DNA from: Rhynchosporium graminicola
Taxonomy: Eukaryota; Ascomycota; Leotiomycetes; Helotiales; Ploettnerulaceae
Assembly (NCBI GenBank): GCA_900074885.1
Contig: FJUW01000027.1
Coordinates: 301,704 to 365,703 of the forward strand
Reading direction: 5' to 3'
Length of the DNA: 64,000 nucleotides
In this document: positions 34,877 through 47,153 of the stretch, piece after piece
Layout of the letters: each line of letters starts with the position of its first letter
How positions within the stretch are numbered: the first letter of the stretch is position 1
Notes under the pieces: model-generated
Database searches by the model: none
What the model was told of the DNA's origin: nothing
Seen by the model: only the letters and a program-made list of their open reading frames with translations
Translations under genes and position numbers: made by a program

Positions 34877-36069
34877 GCTGATCGAGTTATGAGTAATGGA
34901 GTATGAATGGCCAGGGAAATTCAGAATTAATTGTAGGCTGAGGCTCTTCGGATTTCTACTCGCCGACGGAGTCAAGATCTGTTGTGATAGAATGTTAAGG
35001 GAATGAAGTCCTGGAAGGCTGCAGATTTCGAGTCTTCAAGGAGGGTTGATGGTGGCTTTTGTGCCTTTTGAGATCTTTGCTAAGAATGTATTGGGAGTTG
35101 AGTTTGTGAGTTAAGTTTGGCATATATTATTGACGCGTAAATTGAGCTCTACCGGGGTCAGAGAGAACGTGAATAGAGTCGGAGGTATTGTGAAAATGAA
35201 AGGTAGAAATTTCTAATGTGCCTTTCAAGTAGAATAATCTATTAGAGATTGCGAGGCTAGGAATAATTTCGTAACGGCGTGAGTTATTACAGACTATTGC
35301 TCGTTTAAGTCGGTTAAGATATCAATCTCTAGCTAAGCTAGCTACCGGTCCTACTAGTATAAAGTTTAGTGCTCAGCTATAATAAATTCAAGCTTCACCG
35401 TGTGGTTGGCGTAAAGCTCAGGGCTGATAGCATGCTAATTGGGCTAAGAACGACCATGAAGAGAATAAACTGTCGGCAATAGATGATAAGCATGACAGAA
35501 CTCTGCTGTCGAGAACTATAGCACCTGATTGATAGTACTGTCTAATACTAAATCGTGATAGCTGTCCGCCGTAGTAGAAGTAAGTAGCAGGCTACCCGAA
35601 AAGTTATACGGGGCTATGCACGAGAGAAATCTGGAATTCCAATTGACTTTCAATGACTATTATGGCAATTACACGAAGATCTTGCGAGACATTAATTCAA
35701 GTGGGGGACAAAGTTGCGAACGGATCACCAACTATAGTTGAAACTTATGATAATAATCTAACAGGAGTTTGACTTGGGAAACATTACTATGACGAAATAT
35801 ATCGACCTCTTATTCTTCTTACAATCTGCAGCTTCAGTGAAATTGACTAGTTTTTATTCATATCGGTGCCGTAGCGAGAAGAAAAACGGGACTTTTCGCT
35901 CGCTAATCACTAGTACTTGATTAGTACGACTCGTAGCTGGCCTTGAGTACGCGGTAAAAAACTGGAACCACGGAGTAAGTACTTGATGCCTCACAAATGC
36001 ATATATCTGAATAAAATCTGCATTCCAATCGTTTTTTGTTTCAACAACTTATCACCCATAACTATAACA
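34877..36069. other. Intergenic between divergent family members, no gene seen
   Basis: Both flanking genes start away from this 1.2-kb spacer. The first part (34877-35010) is a likely leader of the minus-strand relative. No coding frame above 70 codons starts within it. Confidence 0.5.
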
Positions 36070-37200
36070 ATGGCATCATCCAACTCAGGTTCGGTGTCAC
36101 AGCCTGTTGTATTCAGCAGACATGGGAGTGTAGTTGCAAATCATCTCGTGCAATCGATGCTCATCACCGCCAAAGAACCATAGGAATCAAAAGAGGAGGG
36201 ACGATCTACTGAGGTCAGAGACGACGGACTTATTAAAATCGAACAAGATGACCAGTGAATAGAAGTATCGGAGTCTATGGATGCTTTGACTAACTAGATT
36301 CTGTCTGAATGTCAATTGAAATTTGGTGATGAGTGGACTGAATGCGAATTCTCGTTTCCCAAGTAATTCATTGATGCACTTCTCAGGAAGGATACTTATT
36401 CATCCATGGAAGCCCGGTTTGTCTCCACTACGAGCAAGAGCCACTTGGATATTGTCGCACTCGTTAAAGAAAAGGCGATCCGATACATGAGCTCTAGACC
36501 AGGCCGTGACGAATCTGGTGGCGACACCCGATGTCACTCCCTTTGCAAACAATCGATTCAAGGCATCCTCGAGTCTGATCGACTTCTCATCCTCAACGAC
36601 ATGTTGAATTACAGAAATCCTCACTTAGAGCTAGCTGGTCGGTACGCTGTAAAGCTAGGCTCATCGAAAGATGGAATTCCGGATCAATTTGACCAGGTGG
36701 AATGGCACTCTTCGTTGAATAAGGATCGGATATCAGGATCTTCGGTGCGCAAGCATCGTGCAGCGGATCTCAAGAAGAGATTCGCTGACATGCTTGATTT
36801 TATCGACGATCTCAGACTATTCGACAGTCCTCTTTGGACCCAGGGATTTGATTACTCTAAACCCCCCGAGTATCTAGCCGCCAAGTTAGCGTAGTCGTCA
36901 ATGCCGCTCTCATTAATAGAGGAGAAATTGCAGGATTTGCTCCAAAGTACGTACTTCTTATCTGTCATGTATTCTGATCTTTATGCTGAATATGATATAG
37001 TTAAGTTGAGAGGCTTAGTAGAATTAGCTCAGTCGCCTCTTGGCCAAGAAAATTCTCCAGCAACCAGAAGTCCACATTTTGTCGGATCGCTTTTATAGTA
37101 GGGTTACAACACTCAAGCATAAAATGAAGTCTCTATAGCCTTCTGAGCTTTCACTCACGAGGCAGCAACAGCCCACACCCTGGTTTCTGTCTGAGCCTAG
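36070..37200 (+). pseudogene. Caspase-like protease family pseudogene lacking the catalytic core
   Basis: The start MASSNSGSVSQPVVFSRHGS at 36070 parallels 30484. The next part aligns with the region behind the protease core of the intact relative. LVQSMLITAKEP here corresponds to LAASIMIASKEV there, and DDGLIKIEQDD to TTLTKIEEDDE. The His and Cys motif regions are deleted. In-frame stops occur after AKEP (36181), after DDQ, after LTN and after FPK. A clean stretch from 36406 then gives the C-terminal domain (AIRYMSSRPGRDESGG, FDQVEWHSSLN, GFDYSKPPEYLAAKLA), which ends in another stop. A remnant of the last exon follows an intron-like gap from about 37002 (PLGQENSPATRS). The gene is non-functional as written. 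Confidence 0.75.
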
Positions 37201-40200
37201 ACAGGACTACCTTTAGAAGACTGTCACCCTCATATCCGAAACGGCAAGGCACAAACAAGGCTTTACAACTCCCCGGCTATCCGCTTTTCTCATCCTGATT
37301 CTATGGGATCCCCGAACGAAATTCTGCATAGAGCACTCTCAATAGACCAGCAGCTCAGTGTATAATAGCCCTAATAGTTCTCCAAGCAATCGTTGGCGCT
37401 GCGACGTTTCCTCCAAGACCTGGTTTTATTCTTAATCTTTTGCATTGACTAGGCCTAGCTCGTCTGGCTTTGGCCATTCAGAGCTTTATCAAAAGATTCT
37501 TCTCATGAAACCATAGTCAATTTGTTTCGTGGAAGATCATACAACCTTCGAGCTGAGGCTATTGAGGGAAAATTTGAGTGAGGGTCTGCGGCGTATTAGG
37601 GTGGGGATTTCGGAAAATCCAAGGATACCAGCTATAGGATGAAAGAAAAAATTTCACAAAAATTGTCAAAAGATCTTTTGCTTTCATCTCCTCATTCTAT
37701 CAATCCTCTAACCTTTCATTACCCAGCTATTTAACTACCAATCTGTATGCTGAGTTCAGTCTACAGACTATCGTATTAGTCACACGAGGTCGTAATCATT
37801 TTCTGCTAAAGATATCACACTGTCCAACAACTTCAGAATATTTAGTCAAAGTCACAAAACATCTTCGTGACATTACTTGGCGCAAATAATTGCCGCAGCA
37901 TATTACATTCGAGAAGGATCAATGTCATCAATTAAGACTCGGTTCTAGCTTCACCGGAGTCGAGTTAGCAAGTATTGAAGATTATGACAGGCCAGGAATG
38001 GATCAAGTATACGATTGTTTTGCTTCTAAATCTCTCACTTCCCCTGTCTTCGTAATTTCAGTTCCAAGCTTCGAAATACTATTCTTTGGATAGCTCTCCA
38101 ATAGCCAGTACTCTATTTGGTACTTGTACGAAATTGGTACCTGTACTTGGTGAAATTGAGACTTCTTAAGGAATCAAAATTAGTCTATCAAGTAAGCCAT
38201 GGTAGCGGGAGGATCAGAAACAGATGTAAAAGAAGTACTTTATACAGAAACCATGTGAGGCTTCTATTTCAAGCGAGTAGCGCATGGAGAAAGAAGATAA
38301 GCAAGTTATGGCGAGGAAGGTGGTAAGATTGAGTTGCTTCACTTTGTTTCGTTATTCTCTTATTTCTACATATAAAATGAAGACAAGCAGACGGGAAGGA
38401 CAGCTCGCTCTCGACAACACTCTTGCTCTCTATATCACACCTGACTTTAACACAGTCTATCCTCAATCATAAAACGAAGGAGATAGCCATCCTCGCTTTT
38501 GGAAGCCCTGTTGAGATCTTTTCGAGATCCCATAACTCGATGAATATCGTCAGGATTGCTCATACCATCGGACCCAGAGCAAAAAGGTCATGGCTCCGAA
38601 AAGAGAATTTGGGAAAGCTGCCGAAGGAACTATCTGTGTGATCAGCAGGGGTTCTTATACTTCATTGGGTACAACACGGTCGTCTGAGGAGTAGAATATC
38701 ATGAACGAGAGTTGGAGACAGCCGTGAAGTAGATATTTAGGAGGATATGGGAAGGCACTGATACACTAGAACTAGAAGGACATTTCTGAGTGACGCAACT
38801 GTTCTAAACTAAATGACTTCTCCATTTACTTGAGAGATCTTGATTCGAGTTATGAAGCTATAAGCTGAGGCCAAGCTGAAACTTAGTAAATGCAAACCAT
38901 TTGTCGTGTAGCTCGGATCTTCTTCTCAAGAAATAGAAAATAACTATAAGGGATTCTCAATCTGAAAGATAAATAACAAATGAATGGCCTGAAGTAAGTC
39001 CAATTTGCCATGTCGTGTCTTCATCGAAAGACATCTAGTCTTAGAACCTCGGGAAGTGAGACTCAGCAAGTTATATAGGTTGCCAGGCATATATGTGAGT
39101 ATAACAGAGATCAATGCCTGAAACAGGGAAACGAAGGATACAAAAACCGCTTTTAGAGAGTCGAAAATTAGAAAAGTAAAGTATAAAATTTTACAACAAT
39201 CTGCCGAGCGATTTATAGAAACCCGGACGAGATAGATCGAGTGATTAGGATTACAGCATATCCTTGAAAACACTTCTAGCTGCAGAGATACCTTGGTTTA
39301 CAAAAAGATAATACCGAGTGGAGTATTCATAGACTTATATATAGTTATACGAATAAATGTAGATAAGAAAGATTACTTTATAAGTTCCAGATGTCTATGA
39401 ATACACGACTCGGATCTTGTTAGCAGGATCGGTATAAGCCGTCTGGAAAATCGAAAAAGAAATAAATGTTCTGTGTCAGTACTGGAGTGGGTAAATGCAT
39501 GTACGGAAAAAATAAAATTAAGGACTTTGAGACTAACAACGCAGCGTCATGGCTCGGGCTAGGAAAGCTATCTATTCTTTCTATTCTTCATGCGTGGAAC
39601 CCGTCAATACATATCAAGAAAGGGCATATTAAGTATTGACAACAACATAAAAACGACCAGAAATTTGAAGTACTGATATTCAAACAGCACGACTCAATCT
39701 ATATCATTTGGTGAGCAACAAGCGGCAAGCTACGTAGGCAATTGTTCATCTTTCGAGGACAGCGAGAGAAATATTAATTCGGATACAATCATATCACACC
39801 GGAGACTAAGGCTTTAATCTGAGGATGTAATCCGAAGATGACTGGGTGGGTAGTTGGTCTTGCAGGGCGAAGCTTAATTTAAAAAAGAAAAAGAGGATAG
39901 GTAGAAGGCAGTCGTCATGTATCGCACTACCAAGAAGTAACCTTCGTCTGAATATTCCAAGACATTGTGTTTCTATATGCGATTCAAAATCTGCACAGAG
40001 CTTGCATCTAAAGATATTACATCAGCTCAGGCAGTGTTATCTGCGTGAAGTTGCGATTAGGGAATAGGATATCGTACGAAATAGTAATTGTCGCAGTTAT
40101 GGTTGTTCCCACAATTTGACACCGGTACTCATGATTCATACAAAAAATTCTAATGATAAGAGTACTAGAAGAGGCTCAATCGAACGACATTCATCAAGCT

Positions 40201-41097
40201 CTTCTTCAGACAGTAGAAAATTGTATATATAGTTGACATATCTCTGCACTCTGAATCTCCGCCACCAAGCAAGACACCCAAAATATCTGGGCAAATCGAG
40301 ATCTGTGAGCAAGGCCAGAGTGGAATGTGTACGTATACAAAACTCCTTATAGCTTGAAGAATATCCAACTTGAAGTAGCCCCTTCCGTCTACCTCTAGTG
40401 TTATTCCAAACAGCAGATCTATCTATCAATCGAAATACGCCGCCGCTCTGCAAAACCAAAGCGAATAGTTCTCAAAATAAGAAATGACAACAAGTTGAAA
40501 CGTGACCGTGGTAACAAGAAGGAACAAAATCAATCTGTATACCGAGTCTCGACTGGACGGTTCGAAGAGCAAATAAGAACAGCGCATGGCGGGCATATAG
40601 ATTTCCTCCATACAAGTTCCGAGTTTCCTCAAGTCTAGGATATAAGACGACGAAGAGAAAATGAAGGCAAGCGAGCAAGCCAGAAAGCATGGATATCATA
40701 CCTGCAGCGTTGAAACGTTTGATAAGCCAGAGTGCTGGAGTTGATCGTTGTATATCATTCCGCGAGGAGCGGACAGAAGAATATCGCGGTAAAATGAATC
40801 AATGCTTCTAAGTAGTACTCGTTGAGTGAGCTGTAAGCAGTGATTAGACCTGGATATATGGAGCAACTAAGATAAAAGAGTATATAAATCCACGACTCGG
40901 TCTTCTTTTTACGATATTAAAATCAACGAACAAGCGCAGAATTCGTGCCGTCATGTGGAAGTTGACCACACCCTAGGCAAATCTTTTGGAACAGCCTAAA
41001 GCGAGAAGAACAGGATCTGCAAGGTCTGCTGTCAAGAAAGATCAATATGATAGGGACGTATGAGTATCACTCTCTTTAATACGGCAGCGCAGCAAAG

Positions 41098-41178
41098 TAG
41101 CACAACGGATGAAGGAGAAGACGTCAATGATAGAGAAATGAATGACAACAATGTAATATTCGATGACTAAAAAGCTCT
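41098..41178. repeat. Direct repeat copy 1 (about 81 bp)
   Basis: Shares TGATAGAGAAATGAATGACA and ACAATGTAATATT with the copy at 41258-41338, 160 bp downstream, with about 10 differences. Confidence 0.85.
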
Positions 41179-41257
41179 ATCTCCTATAGGGTACCAAATA
41201 CATACTCAGCCAATAAGAAAACTTGCTAAGCAGAAACTCTTAATATTACCACAATAG

Positions 41258-41338
41258 TAGCAGAACGGGTTAAGGAGAAGACGTCGATGATAGAGAAATG
41301 AATGACAACAATGTAATATTTGATAACTAAAAAGCTAT
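41258..41338. repeat. Direct repeat copy 2 (about 81 bp)
   Basis: The pair of 41098-41178. Both end AACTAAAAAGCT or GACTAAAAAGCT. No coding content. Confidence 0.85.
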
Positions 41339-42084
41339 ACAGACTTTTACTTCCCTATCTGACTTCACCAACCCACCACCCCTATCCCACCGGAAGACCT
41401 ACGGCAAAGGAGAAAAATCATATCTGAATGTACACCCAAACCCACTCTAGCGATATCTCAGCAACAAGACAAATGAAAATAAATCGAAGCGATAGTAGAG
41501 GAGAATTGCGTCCTTTGGACTCGAACCTCCTCATCTCTCTGACTCATCAATTGTCAGTCTCCTCACAGCTCACTCTCATCTCGGTGAAGTCGCACACACG
41601 TACTCATGTCACATCCCAACGCTTAACGCTTAGGGAGCGAGAAATATTGCAGAACGTGTAAAAAAGAAACGTGAGAGGATCAGGGGCGCAAGGTCTCTGT
41701 TACCATCTAATAGAGTGTTTGTGGCTTTTCTTTATCTGGAGAGCAAAGGTGGCGACAGGTTATGGTTCCCTTTTATAGTAGTAGTGTGGGGGAATGGAGA
41801 GAGAGGATAGGCTAGCCCTGGGTGAATGGATAACTGACTGATAATATTCAAGAATGGAGTTAGGGCCTCGCTATGCATGTCTGAGTCTTTGGAACAGCTA
41901 GAACAGCTAGTAATTGAATTGCAATTGGGGGAGAGGAATACTGACACCTCGGGGTATCTGCTAATTAAATTCAATCTAATCTTTGCATGCATTCAAGAAT
42001 CGCCCACTATCCATCTATCCTGCCAGCTTATAATACAGCGATCCCTTGTCCCTCTGCTCCCCACCACAAACCGCCATTATCTCT

Positions 42085-43516
42085 CTAGTAGTAGTAGTTC
42101 TCCTCCAATGTACGTCCCCTCATATGCTGGGGCTCGCTGCCTCTAACATAGATGTCCTCAAACAAATTCTTCGGCGTAGGGTCTGGGATAGGCATCTTCT
42201 CGGCCTCCGCAACCTCAGCATCAACACTCGCTCTCGCCTCCTTATCGATACCCTTCAACTCCTCTTCAGTAGTAACGTTCCACTCGATCAACTTGAGCTT
42301 CAATCCAGCGATAGGATCCTGGGTAGAGCGCATGCGTTGGATCTCTTCGCGGGTACGGTAGGTGGTTCCGGGGTCGGACATGGAGTGGCCTCCGTAACGG
42401 TAGGTAACGTATTCGAGGACGAGAGGACCGTTGCCGGATGTAGCGTATTCACGGGCGTGCTTGACGGCGGCTTTGACGGCGAGGACGTCCATACCGTTGA
42501 CTTTGAGACCGGGGATGTACTGGCCACGCTTGTAGTAGTCTGTAAGGGCTGAGGATCGGTTGGCTGCGGTACCCATTCCGTATTTGTTGTCTATACTGTC
42601 AGCATGGCAATGATTCTGGGAGAAAATGGGGAGACATACTCTCGCAACCGAATAGGACTGGGAGGTTCCACAGCTTAGCCATGTTGAAGGCCTCAAAAAC
42701 CTGTCCCTGATTACTAGCTCCATCACCGTACAACACCACACTGGTATTCTTGTTTCCATTGTACTTGTGTGCGAAAGCCAAACCAGCTCCAACAGGAACC
42801 TGAGCTCCGACAATACCGTTACCGCCGTAAAAGCCCTTGGCGAACATGTGCATGGAACCACCCTTTCCGTAGGCGATACCTTCCCGACGACCAAGCAGCT
42901 CTCCGATGATGGACTTGACGGATGCGCCACGCATCAGGGCGTAACCATGGCATCTGTAGGCGGTGATGATGTCGTCTTCTTTGGTAAGAGAGTGTTCAAT
43001 TCCGACGGCAACGGCTTCTTGGCCGGTAGAGAGATGACAGAATCCGCGTATCTTCTTCTCCTTGTACAATCTATCGGCGGCCATTTCCATACGACTGTTC
43101 TTGGGTTAGTGGATGGTGTTTTGTGGCGACCGAGGATCTTACCGGGTAGATACCATATCGTAGTACATCTGCTTCAATTCTCGCTTTGTCGTCTCGAGTG
43201 TATAGGGAGGAGGATCGAGTTCGTAGGTTTCGAAGCTCTCATCGGAGAGATGGACAGTGAAAGGCTTGTCATCTTCCTGCAGACAGACAATCATTAGTAT
43301 ATTTCATACCCTTATTATTTCCGATCCAGCCTGTCCATCCTGAACGTCAAGTGCCTCCCAGTCGTCCGGGAAATGTAATCGTACCTCTGGAACGGCATCC
43401 TTATCTGCATGTGCGCTGGCAGCATCGGTAGTGACAGTTCTCTTGACAAGAGCGGATCTGTTTACTGAACTCCGCAGAGGAGCCGCACGGCTCGTCCTCA
43501 ATGCTCGGGAGAACAT
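42085..43516 (-). CDS. pda1: Pyruvate dehydrogenase E1 component, alpha subunit (mitochondrial)
   Basis: The alpha subunit of the E1 heterotetramer, which decarboxylates pyruvate with thiamine diphosphate in the mitochondrial matrix. Minus-strand exons 43516-43385, 43276-43143, 43094-42640 and 42590-42085 join in frame to 408 aa, the normal length. The N terminus [20 protein letters not shown] is a basic, Ser-rich mitochondrial presequence. The ThDP motif runs [17 protein letters not shown] to CENNKYGMGT, with the NN spanning an intron. The phosphorylation loops are visible as [20 protein letters not shown], including the site-1 Ser that PDH kinase modifies in this family. The C terminus ([19 protein letters not shown]) matches fungal Pda1. 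All splice sites are GT-AG. Intact. Confidence 0.97.
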
Positions 43517-45741
43517 TGTTGTGGTGGTTGATAGAAGGATGGAAGCGTGTAATCGAGTGAGGAAATGAAGCTCTCGATAATCTCGGCGTCGGAGCCTTTC
43601 GCACAAGAAATGTTGGCGTTGGGACGGGAGCTTGTCAAATTTAGCGTATGAGCCACGTGATTAACACGATTCAACATTTTGGAATCATGCAGGATGCTTT
43701 TATCAAATCCAGTGCATATTAATAGAGAATCATAATTCATGGTGACTGTGGATGTGCATGGGTGGCTTCTTCTGGCAGAAAACTGGTCAATATCTGCAGC
43801 GATTTAATAAATAAATAAATACAAGTTCTCCTCCCAACACTCACCTAGAAGCAGCATGGCATCACCAGTAATTTCACATCAAAATCATTTGCAAGAAGAA
43901 ATGTGGCGACACAAAACTATTATAGGGGAAAGACATTTTGAGAGTCATGATATTACAAATCGTTTCTCAATCTAAGCTCCAAAAAATCTGTCTTCCGAAA
44001 ATGTATCTCCCTGTTCCTTTGTTGTGCTCGCTTAAGATGTAGCCACAATTCTGCTCGTGTGACAGAAGGACTTGATAAGAAGATATCTTATACAATCCCG
44101 GAAATTTAATTTGAATACGCCGCAGGCAGAGGGATTACATATATATTGCGGCAGGTAAGATGTTTCTCTTGTAAACAGTGCGATATATCGGGTTTTCATC
44201 TCCTCTTTTGCCAGTCTAGTACCATTCCAAAAACCAAGATCTACAACTACAATGGAATTTCCAATAGGAATTCTCATCATCCAATGCAATCTTGCACTCG
44301 AACACTTTCGAAAAAATGTCCAAATACGCCCCAGCTACCAGGTTCCTTGGCAGAACCTCCGATCTCACAACCGACAGGATTATGACCCTACTTTGATCGT
44401 GAGCAGACTACATTCAGCATATCAGCTCTCTATCCTCCATTTACTCCTTCCTGGAATGCAACAGTAAGAAAACTGGATATTCACATCCGCACGCTCCTCC
44501 ACCCCCTCCAAAAGCACTCAACTCTTCCAAACCCGCCAAACCAATCTTCTCCGCCGTGTTCGGTGTCTCGGCAGCCGCTACTTGTACAATATCACAGATG
44601 ATCGGAGTCGTAGCTCTAATGTCGTCCTCACCGACCGAGTTTTGAAGGTCAGAGAACTCTGAGCCAACAAACCACGGTAGCTATAGGAGTCAAGTCAGAT
44701 TCGGCAATTTTCTGGAAAGAAAGGCACTCATATCCATGTAGAGGCTGACATTCTGCCTGTTGTATTGAGCAGTATGTGCATTTCTTGCTACTGGATTATC
44801 AAGAACGCAGGCGTGACCTCGAGCTTGTGAGTCTGCGGTATGCCGGATACACCCTGCACACCATTGTCGATGAGCTGGTGATGATTCTCATGGGGGTGTA
44901 GGGAGAGGCACTTTCAGTAAGTCCGTCATGTCCAATACTCCACTCCGAAACAGGCCCGATTTGACAAGGAACGGACAATCTCCAGTTCACAGAAGGAGGG
45001 AGTTTAGATTATTCCGAGATTTACCTTGCTGATTCTTTTATTTTTAGTTGTGTTCTTTACTCGGGAAGTAAACAAGATGTGCTCTGCTCTACCAGTTTTT
45101 CCCGATTTATGGCTACTGGCTAGAAAATCCTCATTTAAACGTCGAATCTGAGCCACGGCATATCAGGCATTCATTCTAAGGCATAACAACCTAATACAAA
45201 TCCAACTTTCATATGCAGGCGGACTGAGGATTCAATGTTCCACTGGCTCACCAAGCAGGTTCAGGGCAGTGAATAGCTGCTTGGAGATATAATCACAACA
45301 TCCTAATTACAGACTGAGGGTATGATGTTAAGGAGTGGAGGATCTATAGAGGTGTGAGAGTAATGTTCACTACCGAAAGTACGCGATGCTGTTCCTGGCT
45401 TTAGCGCATCGACATGGGTGCTGCTACAAGTACAGCTCAGATCCCAGCCTCAGCCTTGCACTTGTGAACTGGCAGCTCGAATTTCGATTTGTAGGGCCAC
45501 AATCACTACAGTATTCCTTTCGAGCATTCACAACATTACCACGACGAACGACTGCGCAATACTAGTTCGAGTGCTCGCAAGGACAACATCCTACACTCCA
45601 GCACATCAATTGGATATTTTGAAAACAGAACAAGGCACAATGATGTGGTAGGAACGAGCGCGTCGCAATTGAAGAATTACGGACCAGGAGTCAAGGGGCA
45701 CAACACAATCCAACCTCGAATTCACATCCACCACCCTCAAA
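43517..45741. other. Intergenic between divergent pda1 and the ZIP transporter
   Basis: A 2.2-kb spacer. It contains one possible minus-strand coding fragment (44441-44680, listed separately) and otherwise no supported gene. The first 150 bp next to 43516 are the probable pda1 promoter and leader. Confidence 0.5.
44441..44680 (-). CDS. Possible last exon of an unidentified gene
   Basis: After an acceptor-like CTATAG, the minus strand is open for 79 codons with good amino-acid mix: LPWFVGSEFSDLQNSVGED, DIRATTPIICDIVQVAAAET, IGLAGLEELSAFGGGGGACG. It ends SRKE before TAA. Upstream pieces at about 44960-44800 (NHHQLIDNGVQGVSGIPQTH) may belong to it, but I cannot join them. I recognise no family. 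It could be a partial or decayed gene. Confidence 0.25.
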   Translation of the reverse strand, partial: LPWFVGSEFSDLQNSVGEDDIRATTPIICDIVQVAAAETPNTAEKIGLAGLEELSAFGGGGGACGCEYPVFLLLHSRKE

Positions 45742-47153
45742 ATGTTAGATGGACTATTTATGCTTCTCAGCTTGAGTGTGGTGATGGCAATGGCGTATAT
45801 ATTCCCATTCCCTGCCAGTCTTCCATCACCAGCTAACCAATTCACAGCTCATTCCTCGCCGGCGCACTTCCTCTCTCCATGACCTTATCCTCGTCACAAT
45901 TACGTCTGATATCTACGGTTGGAATGGGCGTACTAGTAGGCACGAGTCTAATTGTGATTATACCGGAGGGTATAGAAGCTGTGTATACAGCAGGGAAAGC
46001 TACTGGGTTACACACGAGAGGAGTGAGATTGAAGGACAGGTCAGTGGGAAATGAGATGCGCTGGGTGGGGAGTGGAGTGCATAGACTCATGGAGAGGGAC
46101 TTCACTTTACCTGGGCTGGGCGGGAGCTTCCGAGAGACTTCTACGAGCGCACCGAAGGATTTGGTCTCTGGAAAACTACCACGAGAAGAGATCCCACCAG
46201 CTGAACCAGCAAATCCCAAACCACCAGCGACCGAAACCCCCTCACCAGCAAAACACGAAGATGGAAACGACGAGGAAGGCCATGGAGAGCACCACGATCC
46301 ACCGACGTTCTACATTGGGTTTTCATTGATATCGGGGTTCATTCTCATGTTCCTAATCGATAAATTGCCTCGTCACGCACAGGAACATATCGCACCGCCC
46401 GCTGCGCCCCGACATATCTCTTTGAACAACCTCTCTCAAGACCTTCACTCGTCGCCGACTTCGCCTACTACGGATACAGAATCTTTCTTACATTCCTTGA
46501 CCCCCACACCGAAACAGACGCGCTCGCTTGCGACGACGACAGGGTTAGTGATCCATGCTGCTGCGGATGGGATAGCGATGGGCGCTTCGGCTAGCTCCAG
46601 TAATACGAAATTAGGCTTCATCATATTCCTCGCGATCATGATACATAAAGCACCCGCAGCATTCGGATTGACTAGTGTGTTATTGAAGCAGGGGTTGAGC
46701 AAAAGGGCAGCGAGGGGACATCTCATGGTATTCAGCGCCGCGGCGCCTGTTGGAGCAATTGGAACTTGGTTATTGGTTGGAATACTGGGTGGAGGGGAAC
46801 ATATGGAGGGCGAGAGGGGACAGTGGTGGACGGGGATGTTATTGTTGTTTAGTGGGGGGACATTCTTGTACGTTTTCTTTCTCCTTCCCTCCATTCGGCT
46901 ACCCTCCTACATTTGCTTTCCAAAGATGCCTGGACGTCAGTTACTGACTCGCGATTACAGATACGTAGCAATGCATGCCATGCAGGAAGAATCCTCGTCG
47001 GGAGTAGACAATGCGCATTCTGGATCGAATGGCTATTCGGAAATCTCGACGGCGCAGCAGAGGAAACCGCAGAAGCCGCAGATGAGGGATACACTTGCGG
47101 CAGTAGGAGGGATGTTGATCCCGCTTTTGACGCAGTTGGGACACCATCATTGA
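45742..47153 (+). CDS. ZIP-family metal transporter, ZIP9/Atx2-type
   Basis: Membrane transporter of the ZIP (SLC39) family. The closest type is human ZIP9 and yeast Atx2, a Golgi protein in manganese homeostasis. Exons 45742-45794, 45848-46867 and 46961-47153 sum to 421 aa. MLDGLFMLLSLSVVMAMA joins SFLAGALPLSMTLSSSQLRL at the first intron. ISTVGMGVLVGTSLIVIIPE follows, with the conserved E after IIP. A long hydrophilic loop has a His-rich part (NDEEGHGEHHDPP). Later segments are LVIHAAADGIAMGASAS (the HxxxDG metal site) and FLAIMIHKAPAAFGLTSVLL (the second ZIP motif, HKxPAA). The intron at 46868-46960 has a length divisible by three and no stop, so the frame also reads through it. Splicing restores SGGTFLYVAMHAMQE. 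The C-terminal segment ends LLTQLGHHH. Confidence 0.93.

Larger units (their letters stand above)
37201..42084. other. 4.9-kb AT-leaning region without recognisable genes
   Basis: Many short frames on both strands (for example 38944-39273 -, 40136-40699 -), none with a recognisable domain or conserved splice structure. A direct repeat of about 80 bp occurs at 41098 and 41258. This may be decayed former gene or transposon sequence, but I cannot identify any. Confidence 0.45.

Noticed and set aside
40136..40699. Overlapping minus-strand ORFs of 68-107 codons
   Set aside because: Amino-acid composition and frame changes give no coherent protein, and no splice model joins them.
41500..41545. GGACTCGAACCTCC resembling a tRNA T loop on the minus strand
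   Set aside because: The T stem does not pair and no cloverleaf can be drawn.
42046..43297. 168- and 176-codon ORFs on the + strand
   Set aside because: Antisense to pda1 exons, which have strong family motifs on the other strand.
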